Positions 36,017-45,240 are shown, counted from the first letter of the stretch. The stretch: 64,000 nt of DNA from Donghicola tyrosinivorans (GCF_003003355.1 NZ_PVTQ01000004.1:124001-188000); one strand, 5' to 3'. The notes: generated by a model from the sequence alone, not told the origin. Numbers and translations are program-made.

Positions 36017-36604
36017 ATGGCACGTACCCAAGGTTCCCATTCCGACATCACCGGCCCCCGCGTTCGCGCGGCCGCTTTGCGTTTGTTCGCCAGTCAGGGC
36101 TATGCGGCGGTGTCCATGCGCAAGATCGCGTCCGAGGTCGGCCTGCAGGTGGGGGCGCTGTATAATTACACCGCCGACAAGCAAAGTCTGCTGTTCGATC
36201 TGATGAACGAACATCTTCAGGCACTGCTGGAAGCCCGCGCCAATGCCTCGGCCAATGGCGATCCGATGGACCGCCTGCAAGAGTTCACCGCCTTTCACAT
36301 CCGCTACCACGAAGAACGCCCTGATGAGGTCTTCATTGCCTATATGGAGTTGCGCAACCTTAGCCCCGAGAACTTCGTGGTGATCGAAAAGCTGCGCGAC
36401 CGTTATGAGGGCGAGCTTGAAGCCATTCTGTCGGACGGTGTGCGGGCAGGGGTCTTTGATCTGGCCGAACCTAAGGTCAGCGCACGGGCGATCATCTCGA
36501 TGCTGAACGGTGTGACCACGTGGTACCGCCGCGGCGGGCGCCTGTCGCTGGACGAGGTCGAGACCGTCTACTGGAACATGGTCCGCAAAGCTGTCAGCCG
36601 CTGA
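36017..36604 (+). CDS. TetR-family transcriptional regulator
   Basis: The 195-residue product has a TetR HTH (VRAAALRLFASQGYAAVSMRKIASEVGLQVGALYNYTADKQSLLFDLMNEHL, residues 16-66) and a helical ligand-binding domain. The C-terminal form (FHIRYHEERPDEVFIAYMELRNLSPENF) resembles TetR proteins that sense acyl-CoA or related lipids, but the ligand is not known. There is no ribosome site; with the -10 box only 9 bases from the ATG the transcript is likely leaderless. It shares a bidirectional terminator with the pirin gene. Confidence 0.88.
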   Translation: MARTQGSHSDITGPRVRAAALRLFASQGYAAVSMRKIASEVGLQVGALYNYTADKQSLLFDLMNEHLQALLEARANASANGDPMDRLQEFTAFHIRYHEERPDEVFIAYMELRNLSPENFVVIEKLRDRYEGELEAILSDGVRAGVFDLAEPKVSARAIISMLNGVTTWYRRGGRLSLDEVETVYWNMVRKAVSR

Positions 36605-36624
36605 TCTGCTGTTGTTAAACGGAC

Positions 36625-36646
36625 AAAGGCGCCCATAGGCGCCTTT
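36625..36646. terminator. Bidirectional terminator between TetR and pirin genes
   Basis: The perfect 9-bp stem AAAGGCGCC/GGCGCCTTT with loop CATA lies between two convergent genes; A and T runs on both sides suit both directions. Confidence 0.88.
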
Positions 36647-36657
36647 GACAGGTTGCG

Positions 36658-37569
36658 TTAGTGGGCCGGCTTGATGAAGGTGCCGTTGCGCAACTCTTTC
36701 ATCGCCTGCATGATTTCCGCCTGTGTGTTCATCACGATGGGGCCATGCCATGCCACAGGCTCTTGGATGGGCGCGCCCGAGATCAACAGGAACCGGACCC
36801 CTTCTTCGCCTGCTTGCATGGTGATCTCATCGCCGGTGCCAAAGCGGACCAAAGTGCGGTTGCCCGACATGTCGCGGATGTTCACCTCTTCGCCCGCGAT
36901 CTCTTTTTCCAGCAACACGCCGGTGGGGGTGCTGGCATCGGCAAAGGCGGCGCTGCCTTCGAAGATATAGGCAAAGGCGCGGCGGTAAGTGTCGATCTTG
37001 AAGGTCTTTTTCACGCCCGCAGGCACGAAGATATCCAGATACTGGGGATCGGCGGCAATGCCATCAACGGGGCCGGTCTTGCCCCAGAAGCTGCCCACGA
37101 TCACCTTTACGCGGGTGCCGTCGTCATCAATGATCTCGGGGATCTCTTTGCCCTTCACGTCCTGATAGCGGGGGGCGGTCATCTTCATGCTGCCGGGCAG
37201 GTTCGCCCACAACTGAAAGCCGTGCATCTGGCCCTTTGCGTTCCCCTTCGGCATTTCCTGATGCAGGATGCCCGATCCGGCGGTCATCCACTGCACATCG
37301 CCTGCGCCAAGGGTGCCGTGATTGCCAAGGCTGTCCCCGTGATCTACGGTGCCGTTCAGCACATAGGTGATGGTCTCGATCCCCCGATGGGGGTGCCAGG
37401 GAAAGCCCCGCATGTAGTGCTGGGGAATATCATTGCGAAAGTCATCGAACAGCAGGAAAGGGTCCAGTTCGCTCGGATCGTGAAAGCCGAACGCACGGTG
37501 CAGGTGAACGCCCGCGCCCTCCATCGTGGGGGTGGCTTTGCGGGTTTCGAGTGTAGGTCTGAGAGACAT
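36658..37569 (-). CDS. Pirin family protein
   Basis: Bicupin protein of the pirin family; members act as quercetinases or regulators. The 303-residue product contains the metal-binding motif HPHRGIETITYVLNG (about residues 60-74) with HxH and, later, HGDSLGNHG, followed by VQWMTAGSGILHQE. The second cupin lies in the C-terminal half. ATG 37569 follows AAGGAGG. Substrate unknown. Downstream of the start on its 5' side is a 427-base intergenic region. Confidence 0.92.
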   Translation of the reverse strand: MSLRPTLETRKATPTMEGAGVHLHRAFGFHDPSELDPFLLFDDFRNDIPQHYMRGFPWHPHRGIETITYVLNGTVDHGDSLGNHGTLGAGDVQWMTAGSGILHQEMPKGNAKGQMHGFQLWANLPGSMKMTAPRYQDVKGKEIPEIIDDDGTRVKVIVGSFWGKTGPVDGIAADPQYLDIFVPAGVKKTFKIDTYRRAFAYIFEGSAAFADASTPTGVLLEKEIAGEEVNIRDMSGNRTLVRFGTGDEITMQAGEEGVRFLLISGAPIQEPVAWHGPIVMNTQAEIMQAMKELRNGTFIKPAH

Positions 37570-37996
37570 AGGCGGCCCTCCTTTCATCTGCGCAGAAGAT
37601 AGAGGTGTTTCGCCTGAAAGCAAAAGCGCGACTATGTGAGGGCAAACATGGGGCCGGTGCGCGGATGCACAGGTGAGGTGAGCTTGGATTCCTGAGGTGG
37701 GTGTATTGCTTGCAGGAACGCAATCTCAGGTTTACTTATTCAGACATTCAAAAATCAATATAATTGGCTTATCCCCCTGAATCGCTGGAGTTGCAGGATA
37801 GTGGACGAAGATTCACCCTGGCCAACTGAACGCCGCTCACCCTAAGCAACCCGGTCTCGGGTCACCGATTGTACCGGGTTGCTTTTGGGAGATCCCAGCA
37901 GGACATGGGCGGGAAATTGGTCTGATCTGTTGACCATCGTTCAGCAACATGTCACCTCCAAAGCCAGATCGTATACCAGATTGAAAGGGTGTTGCC
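37570..37996. other. 427-base intergenic region holding a candidate small RNA
   Basis: No protein gene is evident on either strand. The stretch 37735-37770 is AT-rich. A TATAAT box (37759-37764) and a strong hairpin (37844-37884) lie in the order expected for a small RNA gene; see the separate entry. Confidence 0.6.
37771..37886 (+). ncRNA. Candidate small RNA of about 115 nt
   Basis: A TATAAT box at 37759-37764 predicts a start near 37771. Downstream, AAGCAACCCGGT (37844-37855) pairs perfectly over 12 bp with ACCGGGTTGCTT (37873-37884), then TT. The -35 region (TTATTC near 37736) is weak. The sequence matches no RNA family I recognise. It could alternatively be the long leader of the gene at 37997, with an attenuator. 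Confidence 0.4.
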
Positions 37997-38485
37997 GTGT
38001 CCGATGAGGTGATTGCGCGCGTTTCTCCGTCGACGTTCCGCGTGTTTATGGGCGTGGCCGCCATGAGCGGGCTGGGCGCGATCCTGCTGTATCTGGCTCT
38101 GGCCTATCCGCCTGCCAGTCTGCTGCTGCGCGGATTTCTGGTGGTGATGGGGCTATTGGCGCTGTGGGCCGGAACACGGATGTTCTCGGTGAATGGCTTG
38201 TCGCTTGAATTGACCGAGACCCACCTTAAGGACAGCGAAGGCCGCATCATCGCCACCATCGCCGAAGTCGAGTCCGTGGATCGTGGTGCCTTTGCCTTTA
38301 AGCCGTCGCACGGGTTCTTGCTGCGCCTGTCGCAACCCGCACCCCGTGCGTGGTTTCCGGGCATCTGGTGGCGCATGGGCCGCCGTGTTGCCATCGGCGG
38401 CGTGCTGCCGGGCGGCGAGAATAAAGCCATCGCCGACATGATCTCGATCGCCGTGGCGCGCCGGAAAGGCGACCTGCCGCTTTAA
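37997..38485 (+). CDS. Two-TM membrane protein of unknown function
   Basis: The 162-residue product has two TM helices near residues 14-35 (VFMGVAAMSGLGAILLYLAL) and 41-62 (LLLRGFLVVMGLLALWAG), then a cytoplasmic domain of about 95 residues rich in beta strands (LSLELTETHLKDSEGRIIATIAEVESVDRGAFAFKP), reminiscent of small bacterial PH-like domains, though this is only an impression. It starts at GTG 37997 behind AAAGGG. Convergent with the tad genes. Confidence 0.7.
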   Translation: MSDEVIARVSPSTFRVFMGVAAMSGLGAILLYLALAYPPASLLLRGFLVVMGLLALWAGTRMFSVNGLSLELTETHLKDSEGRIIATIAEVESVDRGAFAFKPSHGFLLRLSQPAPRAWFPGIWWRMGRRVAIGGVLPGGENKAIADMISIAVARRKGDLPL

Positions 38486-38489
38486 CGCG

Positions 38490-39113
38490 TCAGGAGCATC
38501 TTTTCCAACAGACCTGCGGGGCAAAGCGCGGGCGGCTGAAGACGAAAGCGTTCATCGTAAAATCGTCAAAGCTGAACCGCGGCTCTCGTGTGACTTGACT
38601 GACGGCGCGGTCCTGGCTGCCTTTCAGGCCGCCGGGCACGTCGATCTTAGTGGTGGTTTCCACCAGAATGACGCGCTCTTCGGTTTGCAGCATCGGGTAG
38701 CTATCGCTTTGTCCCGCCACGTCCGAGGTCTGCATCTCGCGGGTGAAGGTGGTGCCACGCAACACACTCCAATCCACTTCCAGATCATTTGACGTGGGCG
38801 AGCGGCTGATCACCGTGACGCGCAGCCCGTATTCCTGACCGTTGCCCGCATTGGTGTGGGTCATCAGCTGGTACAGGCTATCCATTCCGTTGATGAAGTC
38901 ATCGTCGATGGGTGTTGTTTCGCGCGAAATGGCATCGGCAATCGCATAGGCGGCCTTCTGCGACAGGTTGTTGGTGTGGAACGCGTCGAAGAGGGTGATC
39001 ATCATCATGAACAAACCCAGCAGCATCGGCGCGTAGATGATGGCCTCCAGTGTGACGACACCGTCGGTTTCGTCGTAGAAAGCGCGCAGTTTCCTCAGCA
39101 GATAGGCTTTCAT
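38490..39113 (-). CDS. TadE/TadF-like pilus assembly protein
   Basis: The 207-residue product has an N-terminal pseudopilin-like segment: DGVVTLEAIIYAPMLLGLFMMMITLFDAF, with the Glu and the long hydrophobic helix typical of TadE-family minor pilins. The remainder is a soluble, extracytoplasmic domain. ATG 39113 is 4 bases past the stop of the preceding gene. It is the last of three clustered genes on this strand; the rest of the Tad machinery is not in the window. Confidence 0.72.
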   Translation of the reverse strand: MKAYLLRKLRAFYDETDGVVTLEAIIYAPMLLGLFMMMITLFDAFHTNNLSQKAAYAIADAISRETTPIDDDFINGMDSLYQLMTHTNAGNGQEYGLRVTVISRSPTSNDLEVDWSVLRGTTFTREMQTSDVAGQSDSYPMLQTEERVILVETTTKIDVPGGLKGSQDRAVSQVTREPRFSFDDFTMNAFVFSRPRFAPQVCWKRCS

Positions 39114-39117
39114 CGGA

Positions 39118-39654
39118 TCAGGGTTCCTGCACAAAAGTTGAAATCGCATAGATGCCCATGGTGCCATCGGTCTGGTTTACCATCGCGCCGCCCAAGGCCA
39201 ACTGGGGGAACAGGGGGTCAACGATCATACAGGCCCGCACCAGCATCAGCGAATGGGCCTGACCGTGGACAAAGTGTTGGGCCGGTTTCACCTCTTCAGC
39301 GCGGTCGTGGCAGTCGACGTTGGCCGCGAACCCTGTGAAGGCGCGGGGGTCGGACTCGCGCAGTTCCAGCTTCAGGTTGCTCATGCAGTCCTCAAAGTAG
39401 CCTGCGTATTCGCAGATTGTCTCTTTGGAGTCCTTTTCGGATGGGCGGCCATTCGCCGGGCTCAGACGGATTTCGCGCACGGCGAAATCCAGGCCCCGCT
39501 CCAAAGCGGTGGCGCGCAGCATCCAGATGCCGATCTCGACGCTCCACAGAAAGATGAACAGGAAGAACGGATACACCAACACGAACTCAAGGGTCGCGGT
39601 GGCGTTTTCGTTCCGCAGGTAGCTGACGAAATGCTGCCTGATGTGCTTCATCAT
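39118..39654 (-). CDS. TadE-family pilus assembly protein
   Basis: The 178-residue product begins with a basic stretch and then ENATATLEFVLVYPFFLFIFLWSVEIGIWML, the TadE signature: a short leader, Glu in the processing region, and one TM helix. The extracytoplasmic part has several Cys residues (CEYAGYFEDC, CHD). Its ATG overlaps the TadG-like stop by 4 bases (ATGA), so the genes are translationally coupled. TadE proteins are minor pilins of Flp pili. Confidence 0.82.
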   Translation of the reverse strand: MMKHIRQHFVSYLRNENATATLEFVLVYPFFLFIFLWSVEIGIWMLRATALERGLDFAVREIRLSPANGRPSEKDSKETICEYAGYFEDCMSNLKLELRESDPRAFTGFAANVDCHDRAEEVKPAQHFVHGQAHSLMLVRACMIVDPLFPQLALGGAMVNQTDGTMGIYAISTFVQEP

Positions 39655-41348
39655 TGGATCAGTCTCAGCTGGTTGATCTGGCGGCCGATGGCAGCGAACA
39701 CGTCAGAGATTGCCGCCCCTTCCACCGAGAAATAATGGGACTCACTTGAGGCGCAGTCTTTCATGGCAGCCTGACCGGCAGCGGGGGCCTCAAATGCGAC
39801 GGTAAAGATCACCACATCCTTGCCTTTGGCCGCGCTACAGATGCGGGACAAGTTGGAGTCCGCCTGACCTGCGTTGATGAACTCTTCATAGGCGTAGGCA
39901 TATTCATAGAACGCGCTCAGAGGGGCCTGGTTGTCATAGTAGGGCTTTTCAAAGAACCGGTAGGCCATCCCAACGGTGGGCCAGCGGGCGAAGGCCTCGA
40001 CGTTGGTCATCTGCTCGGCATCGTTGCCGCCATCGGGATAGTAGTAGTAACGGTATCTGTCGTTCCGCTTACGGGGCCAGTACCAGATATCATAGCGGTT
40101 ATAGTCGCTTAGATCGATCGAGCTGTTGTCGTCGCTGGGGTTAGTGTTGCCGCGACGGTCAATCCAGATGCGGGATTTTCCGGACTTGAATTGTTGCTTC
40201 AGGTCGTACTGGCTGGTGTTCTCGCCGTCGGTCATCAGCACAACCACTTTCAGGGTGTTCTGGTCGTTATAAGATGCGGGACGGTTGGCGGCGCGACTGT
40301 CGATCTTGCCTGCCGCTGCCATCTTGGCCGAGATATTGGCCATCGACGGATCCAGCAGACCCACGCCCCACTTCATCCCCATATCAATGGCGGTCGCACC
40401 TTTGGCCTCCAGCTTGCGCACTTCGGCTTTCAGGCCGCTGATGTCATTGGCCATATACATGGGTGCGCCATAGCTGTCGGTCGGGCACCAGGGCGCAGGG
40501 ATCGAGGTTGTGTTCTGGCTGTTGCTGGTCGGGTCGAAATGGGCCAGTCGCTCGATCTCGTCGGTCTGGCTGATGGCCACGCTGGAAAAGGCGCTGTTGG
40601 GGAAACGCGGGCAGTTCGAATAGTTGTGCTCTTTGCTCAGATTGAAGTTCGCCGCGAACTCCGTGCCAAGGTTCACAATGCCGCTGTAGGGCACGATCGA
40701 AACCGTGGTCAGGCCTTCTTCGCCTTCCATCACCACCGCGTCGATGAACTCTTCTGCCGCATCCTTCAGTTTGCCGATCTTGTTGTTCGTCGCCATCGAG
40801 CCCGAAACGTCGACCACCAAAGACACTTCCACGTTGCTCACGGCTTCTTCCGCCGCGCCCGAGGCCAGCGCCGTCAGGCTAGAGCCGAAATTGACGAAGT
40901 TCTCGACACCCCTGTTATCCACTGCGTTGTAGACGTTGGTCGCATCCCGACGGTAGCCGCTGCCATCTTCGCCCAGAAAGATGGTCTGAACGGACACTGA
41001 GGCATCTGCGGACACACGGCGCTTGTTCAGGCCTTCGACCACTTCGACGTTGGTCAGTGAGGCCGCAGCGCCAGCAGCGTCAAAGTAGCTTTTCACCACC
41101 TCTGTAGGATCGCCCGTCTGACTCAGGTCGGCCGCCGCCAGAACAGCGGTGTCTAGGGTGTTCTGAAGGCGCGTGCGTTCGAACTCGTGCATCATCACGT
41201 CGATGCCGACATAGCCGAACCACAGCATGAAGGGGACCTGCCACAGAACCTGCAGCGAGATCACACCATCTTCACTTACAAGAAAGTCGCGGACGATCTT
41301 GGTAAATGGGTGCGTGATGTCTGTCCTATGGGACGTGCTGGTTTTCAT
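39651..41348 (-). CDS. TadG-like protein with von Willebrand factor A domain
   Basis: The 565-residue product has an N-terminal TadE/G-like TM segment (DGVISLQVLWQVPFMLWFGYVGIDVMM), followed by a vWA domain with the metal-ion site DVSGSM at residues 180-185 and VVVLMTDGENT later. The region between about 395 and 440 is unusually rich in Tyr, Arg and Asp (YRYYYYPDGG). Such TadG proteins are envelope-anchored adhesion or assembly factors of Flp pili. First of three coupled genes. ATG 41348 has a weak ribosome site. Confidence 0.85.
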   Translation of the reverse strand: MKTSTSHRTDITHPFTKIVRDFLVSEDGVISLQVLWQVPFMLWFGYVGIDVMMHEFERTRLQNTLDTAVLAAADLSQTGDPTEVVKSYFDAAGAAASLTNVEVVEGLNKRRVSADASVSVQTIFLGEDGSGYRRDATNVYNAVDNRGVENFVNFGSSLTALASGAAEEAVSNVEVSLVVDVSGSMATNNKIGKLKDAAEEFIDAVVMEGEEGLTTVSIVPYSGIVNLGTEFAANFNLSKEHNYSNCPRFPNSAFSSVAISQTDEIERLAHFDPTSNSQNTTSIPAPWCPTDSYGAPMYMANDISGLKAEVRKLEAKGATAIDMGMKWGVGLLDPSMANISAKMAAAGKIDSRAANRPASYNDQNTLKVVVLMTDGENTSQYDLKQQFKSGKSRIWIDRRGNTNPSDDNSSIDLSDYNRYDIWYWPRKRNDRYRYYYYPDGGNDAEQMTNVEAFARWPTVGMAYRFFEKPYYDNQAPLSAFYEYAYAYEEFINAGQADSNLSRICSAAKGKDVVIFTVAFEAPAAGQAAMKDCASSESHYFSVEGAAISDVFAAIGRQINQLRLIQ

Positions 41349-41632
41349 AGGGGTTCACCAAAAAGGATACTAATATTCAAATTGACGTATCGCGTCGTCC
41401 TGTGGCGAGAATTGGGCAACACCATGGCATACAAAGAAAATTATCGCCTTTTGGTAACTATTTTATCCGAAGGGACATGTGATTTCTGTAATTTTCAATA
41501 ACATACACAAAGAGATAGCCCCTCTGTCGAAAGGTGCGATGCGCGGAAAAGGTTAATGTGTAACCCTGATTTTATCCACAGGCAGGGCAGAGGAGGCCCG
41601 TGCCGTGCATAAGTGACCGGAGGAACGAGCCT
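41349..41632. other. Divergent intergenic region between the tad genes and gdhA
   Basis: 284 bases, AT-richer than the surroundings, with no supported gene; it must contain the promoters for the leftward tad operon and for gdhA. A 25-codon ORF at 41424 has no recognisable features. Confidence 0.5.
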
Positions 41633-43063
41633 ATGCAGCCAATGAATGAGCCAAGTTTCCGTCAGAGCGTCGAACTGATGTTCAACCGTGCGGTATCCCT
41701 GATGGATCTCAGTCCGGGTCTCGAGGAAAAGATACGGGTCTGCAACTCGACCTATACGGTGCGCTTCGGGGTGCGTCTGCGCGGGCAGATCTTTACCTTT
41801 GTCGGCTATCGCTCGAACCATTCGGAGCATATGGAGCCCGTGAAGGGCGGTATCCGCTACGCGCTCTCGGTCAATCAGGATGAAGTCGAGGCGCTGGCGG
41901 CACTGATGACCTTCAAATGTGCGCTGGTCGAGGCGCCCTTTGGTGGCTCAAAAGGGGGGCTTTGTATCGACCCCACCCAGTGGGAGCCCCATGAGTTGGA
42001 ACAGATCACCCGCCGCTTTGCCTATGAGCTGATCAAGCGCGACCTTATTAACCCCAGCCAGAACGTCCCCGCGCCGGACATGGGCACGGGCGAGCGTGAG
42101 ATGGCGTGGATCGCCGACCAATACGCGCGGATGAACACCACTGATATCAACGCCAAGGCTTGCGTCACGGGCAAACCCCTGAACGCAGGCGGTATCGCGG
42201 GCCGTGTCGAGGCCACAGGCCGCGGCGTTCAATACGCCCTGCGCGAGTTTTTCCGCGACCAGCGGGATATGGACAAGGCGGGAATGACCGGCAGTCTGGA
42301 TGGCAAGCGCGTGGTCGTGCAGGGGCTCGGGAATGTGGGCTATCACGCGGCCAAGTTTTTGCAGGAAGAGGATGGCTGCAAGATCATCGGCATCATCGAG
42401 CGCGATGGCGCTCTGTTTAATGAAGCCGGTCTGAACGTGCAGGCTGTCCGCGACTGGATCGTCAAACATGGGGGCGTGAAGGGCTTTCCCGATGCAGCCC
42501 ACCACGCCGAAGGCGCGGCGGTGCTGGAGGCAGAATGCGACATTCTGATTCCGGCGGCGATGGAAGGCGTGATCAACATGTCCAACGCCGACCGCATCAA
42601 AGCGCCCCTGATTATCGAGGCCGCCAACGGTCCCGTCACCGCAGGTGCTGACGATATCCTACGCCAGAAAGGCACGGTGATCATCCCCGACATGTACGCC
42701 AACGCAGGCGGTGTGACTGTGTCCTACTTTGAATGGGTCAAGAACCTGAGCCACATCCGCTTTGGCCGCATGCAGCGCCGTCAGGAAGAGGCGCGGCACG
42801 AGTTGATAGTGAAGGAACTGGAACGTCTGGACCACTATCTGGGCGATGCTTGGTCGATGACGCCGGACTTCAAAGAGAAATACCTGCGCGGGGCAGGGGA
42901 GTTGGAACTGGTCCGCTCGGGTTTGGATGACACCATGCGCATCGCCTACCAGTCCATGCGCGAGGTCTGGCATGGCCGCGATGACGTAGAGGATCTGCGG
43001 ACAGCCGCCTATCTGGTCTCGATCGACCGGATCGCCAAGGGCTATGTGGCGAAGGGGTTGTAA
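41633..43063 (+). CDS. Glu/Leu/Phe/Val dehydrogenase (glutamate dehydrogenase)
   Basis: Enzyme interconverting glutamate and 2-oxoglutarate plus ammonia. The 476-residue product has the substrate-binding region VKGGIRYALSVNQDEVEALAALMTFKCALVEAPFGGSKGG with the two key Lys residues, and a Rossmann domain with VVVQGLGNVGYHAAKF. The general form matches catabolic, probably NAD-linked enzymes, but cofactor choice cannot be fixed by eye. ATG 41633 follows GGAGGAA. A pair of hairpins and repeat copies follow the gene. Confidence 0.92.
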   Translation: MQPMNEPSFRQSVELMFNRAVSLMDLSPGLEEKIRVCNSTYTVRFGVRLRGQIFTFVGYRSNHSEHMEPVKGGIRYALSVNQDEVEALAALMTFKCALVEAPFGGSKGGLCIDPTQWEPHELEQITRRFAYELIKRDLINPSQNVPAPDMGTGEREMAWIADQYARMNTTDINAKACVTGKPLNAGGIAGRVEATGRGVQYALREFFRDQRDMDKAGMTGSLDGKRVVVQGLGNVGYHAAKFLQEEDGCKIIGIIERDGALFNEAGLNVQAVRDWIVKHGGVKGFPDAAHHAEGAAVLEAECDILIPAAMEGVINMSNADRIKAPLIIEAANGPVTAGADDILRQKGTVIIPDMYANAGGVTVSYFEWVKNLSHIRFGRMQRRQEEARHELIVKELERLDHYLGDAWSMTPDFKEKYLRGAGELELVRSGLDDTMRIAYQSMREVWHGRDDVEDLRTAAYLVSIDRIAKGYVAKGL

Positions 43064-43072
43064 TCTGTTCAG

Positions 43073-43127
43073 GCGCTGCGCCCTTGGGAGGGGGCAGCGC
43101 AGTGAGTATTTTTCTCAAGAAGAAGTA
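43073..43127 (-). repeat. Degenerate dispersed repeat element, copy 3
   Basis: Read on the minus strand: ACTTCTTCTTGAGAAAAATA, then CTCAC and a hairpin GCGCTGC...GCAGCGC (43073-43100). It shares the CTTC-x-TTG-x-AAAATAC layout and the trailing hairpin with copies 1 and 2. The hairpin could also act as the gdhA terminator on the plus strand. Confidence 0.45.
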
Positions 43128-43130
43128 CAG

Positions 43131-43184
43131 CGGTCTGCCCTCTTGGGTGGGCCGTTTTTTATGAGTATTTTTGCAATAAGGAAG
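43131..43184 (-). repeat. Degenerate dispersed repeat element, copy 4, with gdhA terminator
   Basis: On the minus strand: TTCCTTATTGCAAAAATACT, then an imperfect GC hairpin. On the plus strand the same hairpin (CGGTCTGCCC/GGGCCG) ends in six T residues at 43155-43160 and probably terminates gdhA. Confidence 0.45.
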
Positions 43185-43263
43185 CAGTTCTGGGCGGAGC
43201 GGGGTGGCGCAAGTGTGTTCGAGGCGTCTGGACAATGGCGGCGGCTGGGCCGATATTTAGGGC

Positions 43264-45240
43264 ATGAGCCTGCCCCCCGGATTTTTGGATGAACTGCGTA
43301 ACCGTGTGAGCCTGTCCCATGTGGTCGGGCGCAAAGTCATGTGGGATTCGCGCAAGTCCAATCAGGCCAAGGGCGATATGTGGGCACCGTGCCCTTTTCA
43401 TCAGGAAAAATCTGCGTCTTTCCATGTGGATGACCGTAAGGGCTTTTACTACTGCTTCGGGTGTCACGCGAAGGGGGATGCGATCTCATTCATCCGTGAG
43501 ACCGAGAATGTGGAGTTCATGGAGGCGGTCGAGATTCTGGCCCGTGAGGCGGGACTGCAGATGCCTGCCCGTGATCCGCAAGCGGCCAAAAAGGCCGACC
43601 GGCGCAGCCAACTGGTCGAGGTGATGGAAGAGGCGGTGAAATATTACCGTCTTCAGTTGCGGACCGGCGCGGCCTCTGAGGCGCGGGCCTATCTGGATCG
43701 CCGTGGTCTGGATCTGGCAGGGCAGGACCGGTTCGAGATCGGCTATGCGCCCGATGACCGTCAGGGGGTTTTCCGCCATTTGACCGGCAAGGGGATTGCA
43801 GCCGATTTGGTGGTGGCCGCCGGACTATGCGCCGAGCCGGAAGGGGGCGGGGCGCCCTATGACCGGTTCCGTGGCCGTATCATGTTCCCGATCCGCGACG
43901 GGCGCGGGCGCTGCATCGCCTTTGGCGGACGCTCGATGGACCCTAATGCGCGGGCGAAATATCTGAACAGCCCCGAGACCGAATTGTTCGACAAGGGGCA
44001 CAGTCTTTATAACCACGCTCCTGCGCGGGAAGCGGTGGGCAAGGGCCAGCCGCTGATCGTGGCCGAGGGTTATATGGATGTGATCGCCCTGTCGCTGGCC
44101 GGTTTCGGCGGCGCTGTGGCGCCTTTGGGCACTGCGATCACACCCGGTCAGCTAGAGTTGATGTGGAGGATCAGCCCCGAGCCGGTGATTGCACTGGATG
44201 GGGATAAGGCGGGCCTGCGGGCGGCTTATCGCTTGATCGACGTGGCGTTGCCTCTGCTTGAGACCGGCCGCGCCTTGCGGTTCTGTTTGATGCCCGAAGG
44301 GCAGGACCCTGACGATCTGATCAAGGCCAAGGGCGCGGGTGCCATGAAAGAGCTGCTGGACGGGGCGATGCCCTTGGTCAGCCTTTTGTGGCAGCGGGCT
44401 ACCGAAGGGCAGGTCTTTGACAGCCCCGAACGCAAAGCCATGCTGGACAAGCGCCTGCGGGACGAAATCGGCCAGATCAAGGACCCCAGCCTGAAGGGCC
44501 ATTACGGCGAAGAGGTCAAGGAACTGCGTTGGACGCTGTTCCGTGGTAACCGTGGTGGCGGCAATCAGGGCGCGCGTCCTGCGTTCCAACCCGGTGCGCG
44601 GACGGGTGGACGGGGCGGGCGCTGGCAGCCGGCACCGGTGCCTTTGGCCAGCACGAAACTGTCACCTCTGGTGGCTGGCGATGAGGATTTTCAGGTCTTC
44701 CTGCGCGAAGGGATCATTCTGGCGACCCTGATCGCCAATCCCGGCACGCTGGAACGGTTCGCCTACATCCTTGAGCGGATGGAATGCCGGAACCACGATC
44801 TGCGCTGCATTCGCGACGCTCTTTTGGATTGTGAGACCGATTGCGCCGACTTGCGGGCCGAGGTGGCGGGCAGAATCGGCCATGAGGCTCTTGAAAACCT
44901 GTTTGCGCAGCGCCACATCACCATTTGCCCGTCCGTGCGGCAGGCGGGCGATCAGGACATTGCGGTGATGACCCTTGCGGAAGAGGCGGCCAAACTGACC
45001 GCTCAGCGGGGGCTCATGGCGGAAATCGATGAGGCCAGTGAGGAATTGTCGATGGAGGCCGGTGAATCCGTAACCTGGCGTCTGGGACAGGCGGCGCTGA
45101 CCTTTGATCGGGCGACGCGCGCCCAACAAGAGGATACGGCCGAATATGAGACCGCGCCCAACGGGGTGCGAATCAATCGGGATGAGAAAGATGCGTTCGC
45201 AGACCTGCTGGCGCGTCTCACAAAAACGGGCAAAGATTGA
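43264..45240 (+). CDS. dnaG: DNA primase DnaG
   Basis: Synthesises RNA primers for replication. The 658-residue product has the N-terminal CHC2 zinc finger (Cys43, His46, Cys64, Cys67 in CPFHQEKSASFH ... CFGCHAKGD), the catalytic core with the TOPRIM motif IVAEGYMDVIAL and ALDGDKAG, and a C-terminal helicase-binding region. A low-complexity Gly/Arg linker (about residues 425-455) precedes it. ATG 43264 has a weak ribosome site. rpoD follows 119 bases downstream, the classic macromolecular-synthesis pair, here without rpsU. Confidence 0.96.
   Translation: MSLPPGFLDELRNRVSLSHVVGRKVMWDSRKSNQAKGDMWAPCPFHQEKSASFHVDDRKGFYYCFGCHAKGDAISFIRETENVEFMEAVEILAREAGLQMPARDPQAAKKADRRSQLVEVMEEAVKYYRLQLRTGAASEARAYLDRRGLDLAGQDRFEIGYAPDDRQGVFRHLTGKGIAADLVVAAGLCAEPEGGGAPYDRFRGRIMFPIRDGRGRCIAFGGRSMDPNARAKYLNSPETELFDKGHSLYNHAPAREAVGKGQPLIVAEGYMDVIALSLAGFGGAVAPLGTAITPGQLELMWRISPEPVIALDGDKAGLRAAYRLIDVALPLLETGRALRFCLMPEGQDPDDLIKAKGAGAMKELLDGAMPLVSLLWQRATEGQVFDSPERKAMLDKRLRDEIGQIKDPSLKGHYGEEVKELRWTLFRGNRGGGNQGARPAFQPGARTGGRGGRWQPAPVPLASTKLSPLVAGDEDFQVFLREGIILATLIANPGTLERFAYILERMECRNHDLRCIRDALLDCETDCADLRAEVAGRIGHEALENLFAQRHITICPSVRQAGDQDIAVMTLAEEAAKLTAQRGLMAEIDEASEELSMEAGESVTWRLGQAALTFDRATRAQQEDTAEYETAPNGVRINRDEKDAFADLLARLTKTGKD

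Noticed and set aside
41424-41501. 25-codon ORF upstream of gdhA
   Set aside because: No ribosome site, no recognisable sequence, and it lies in a promoter region.
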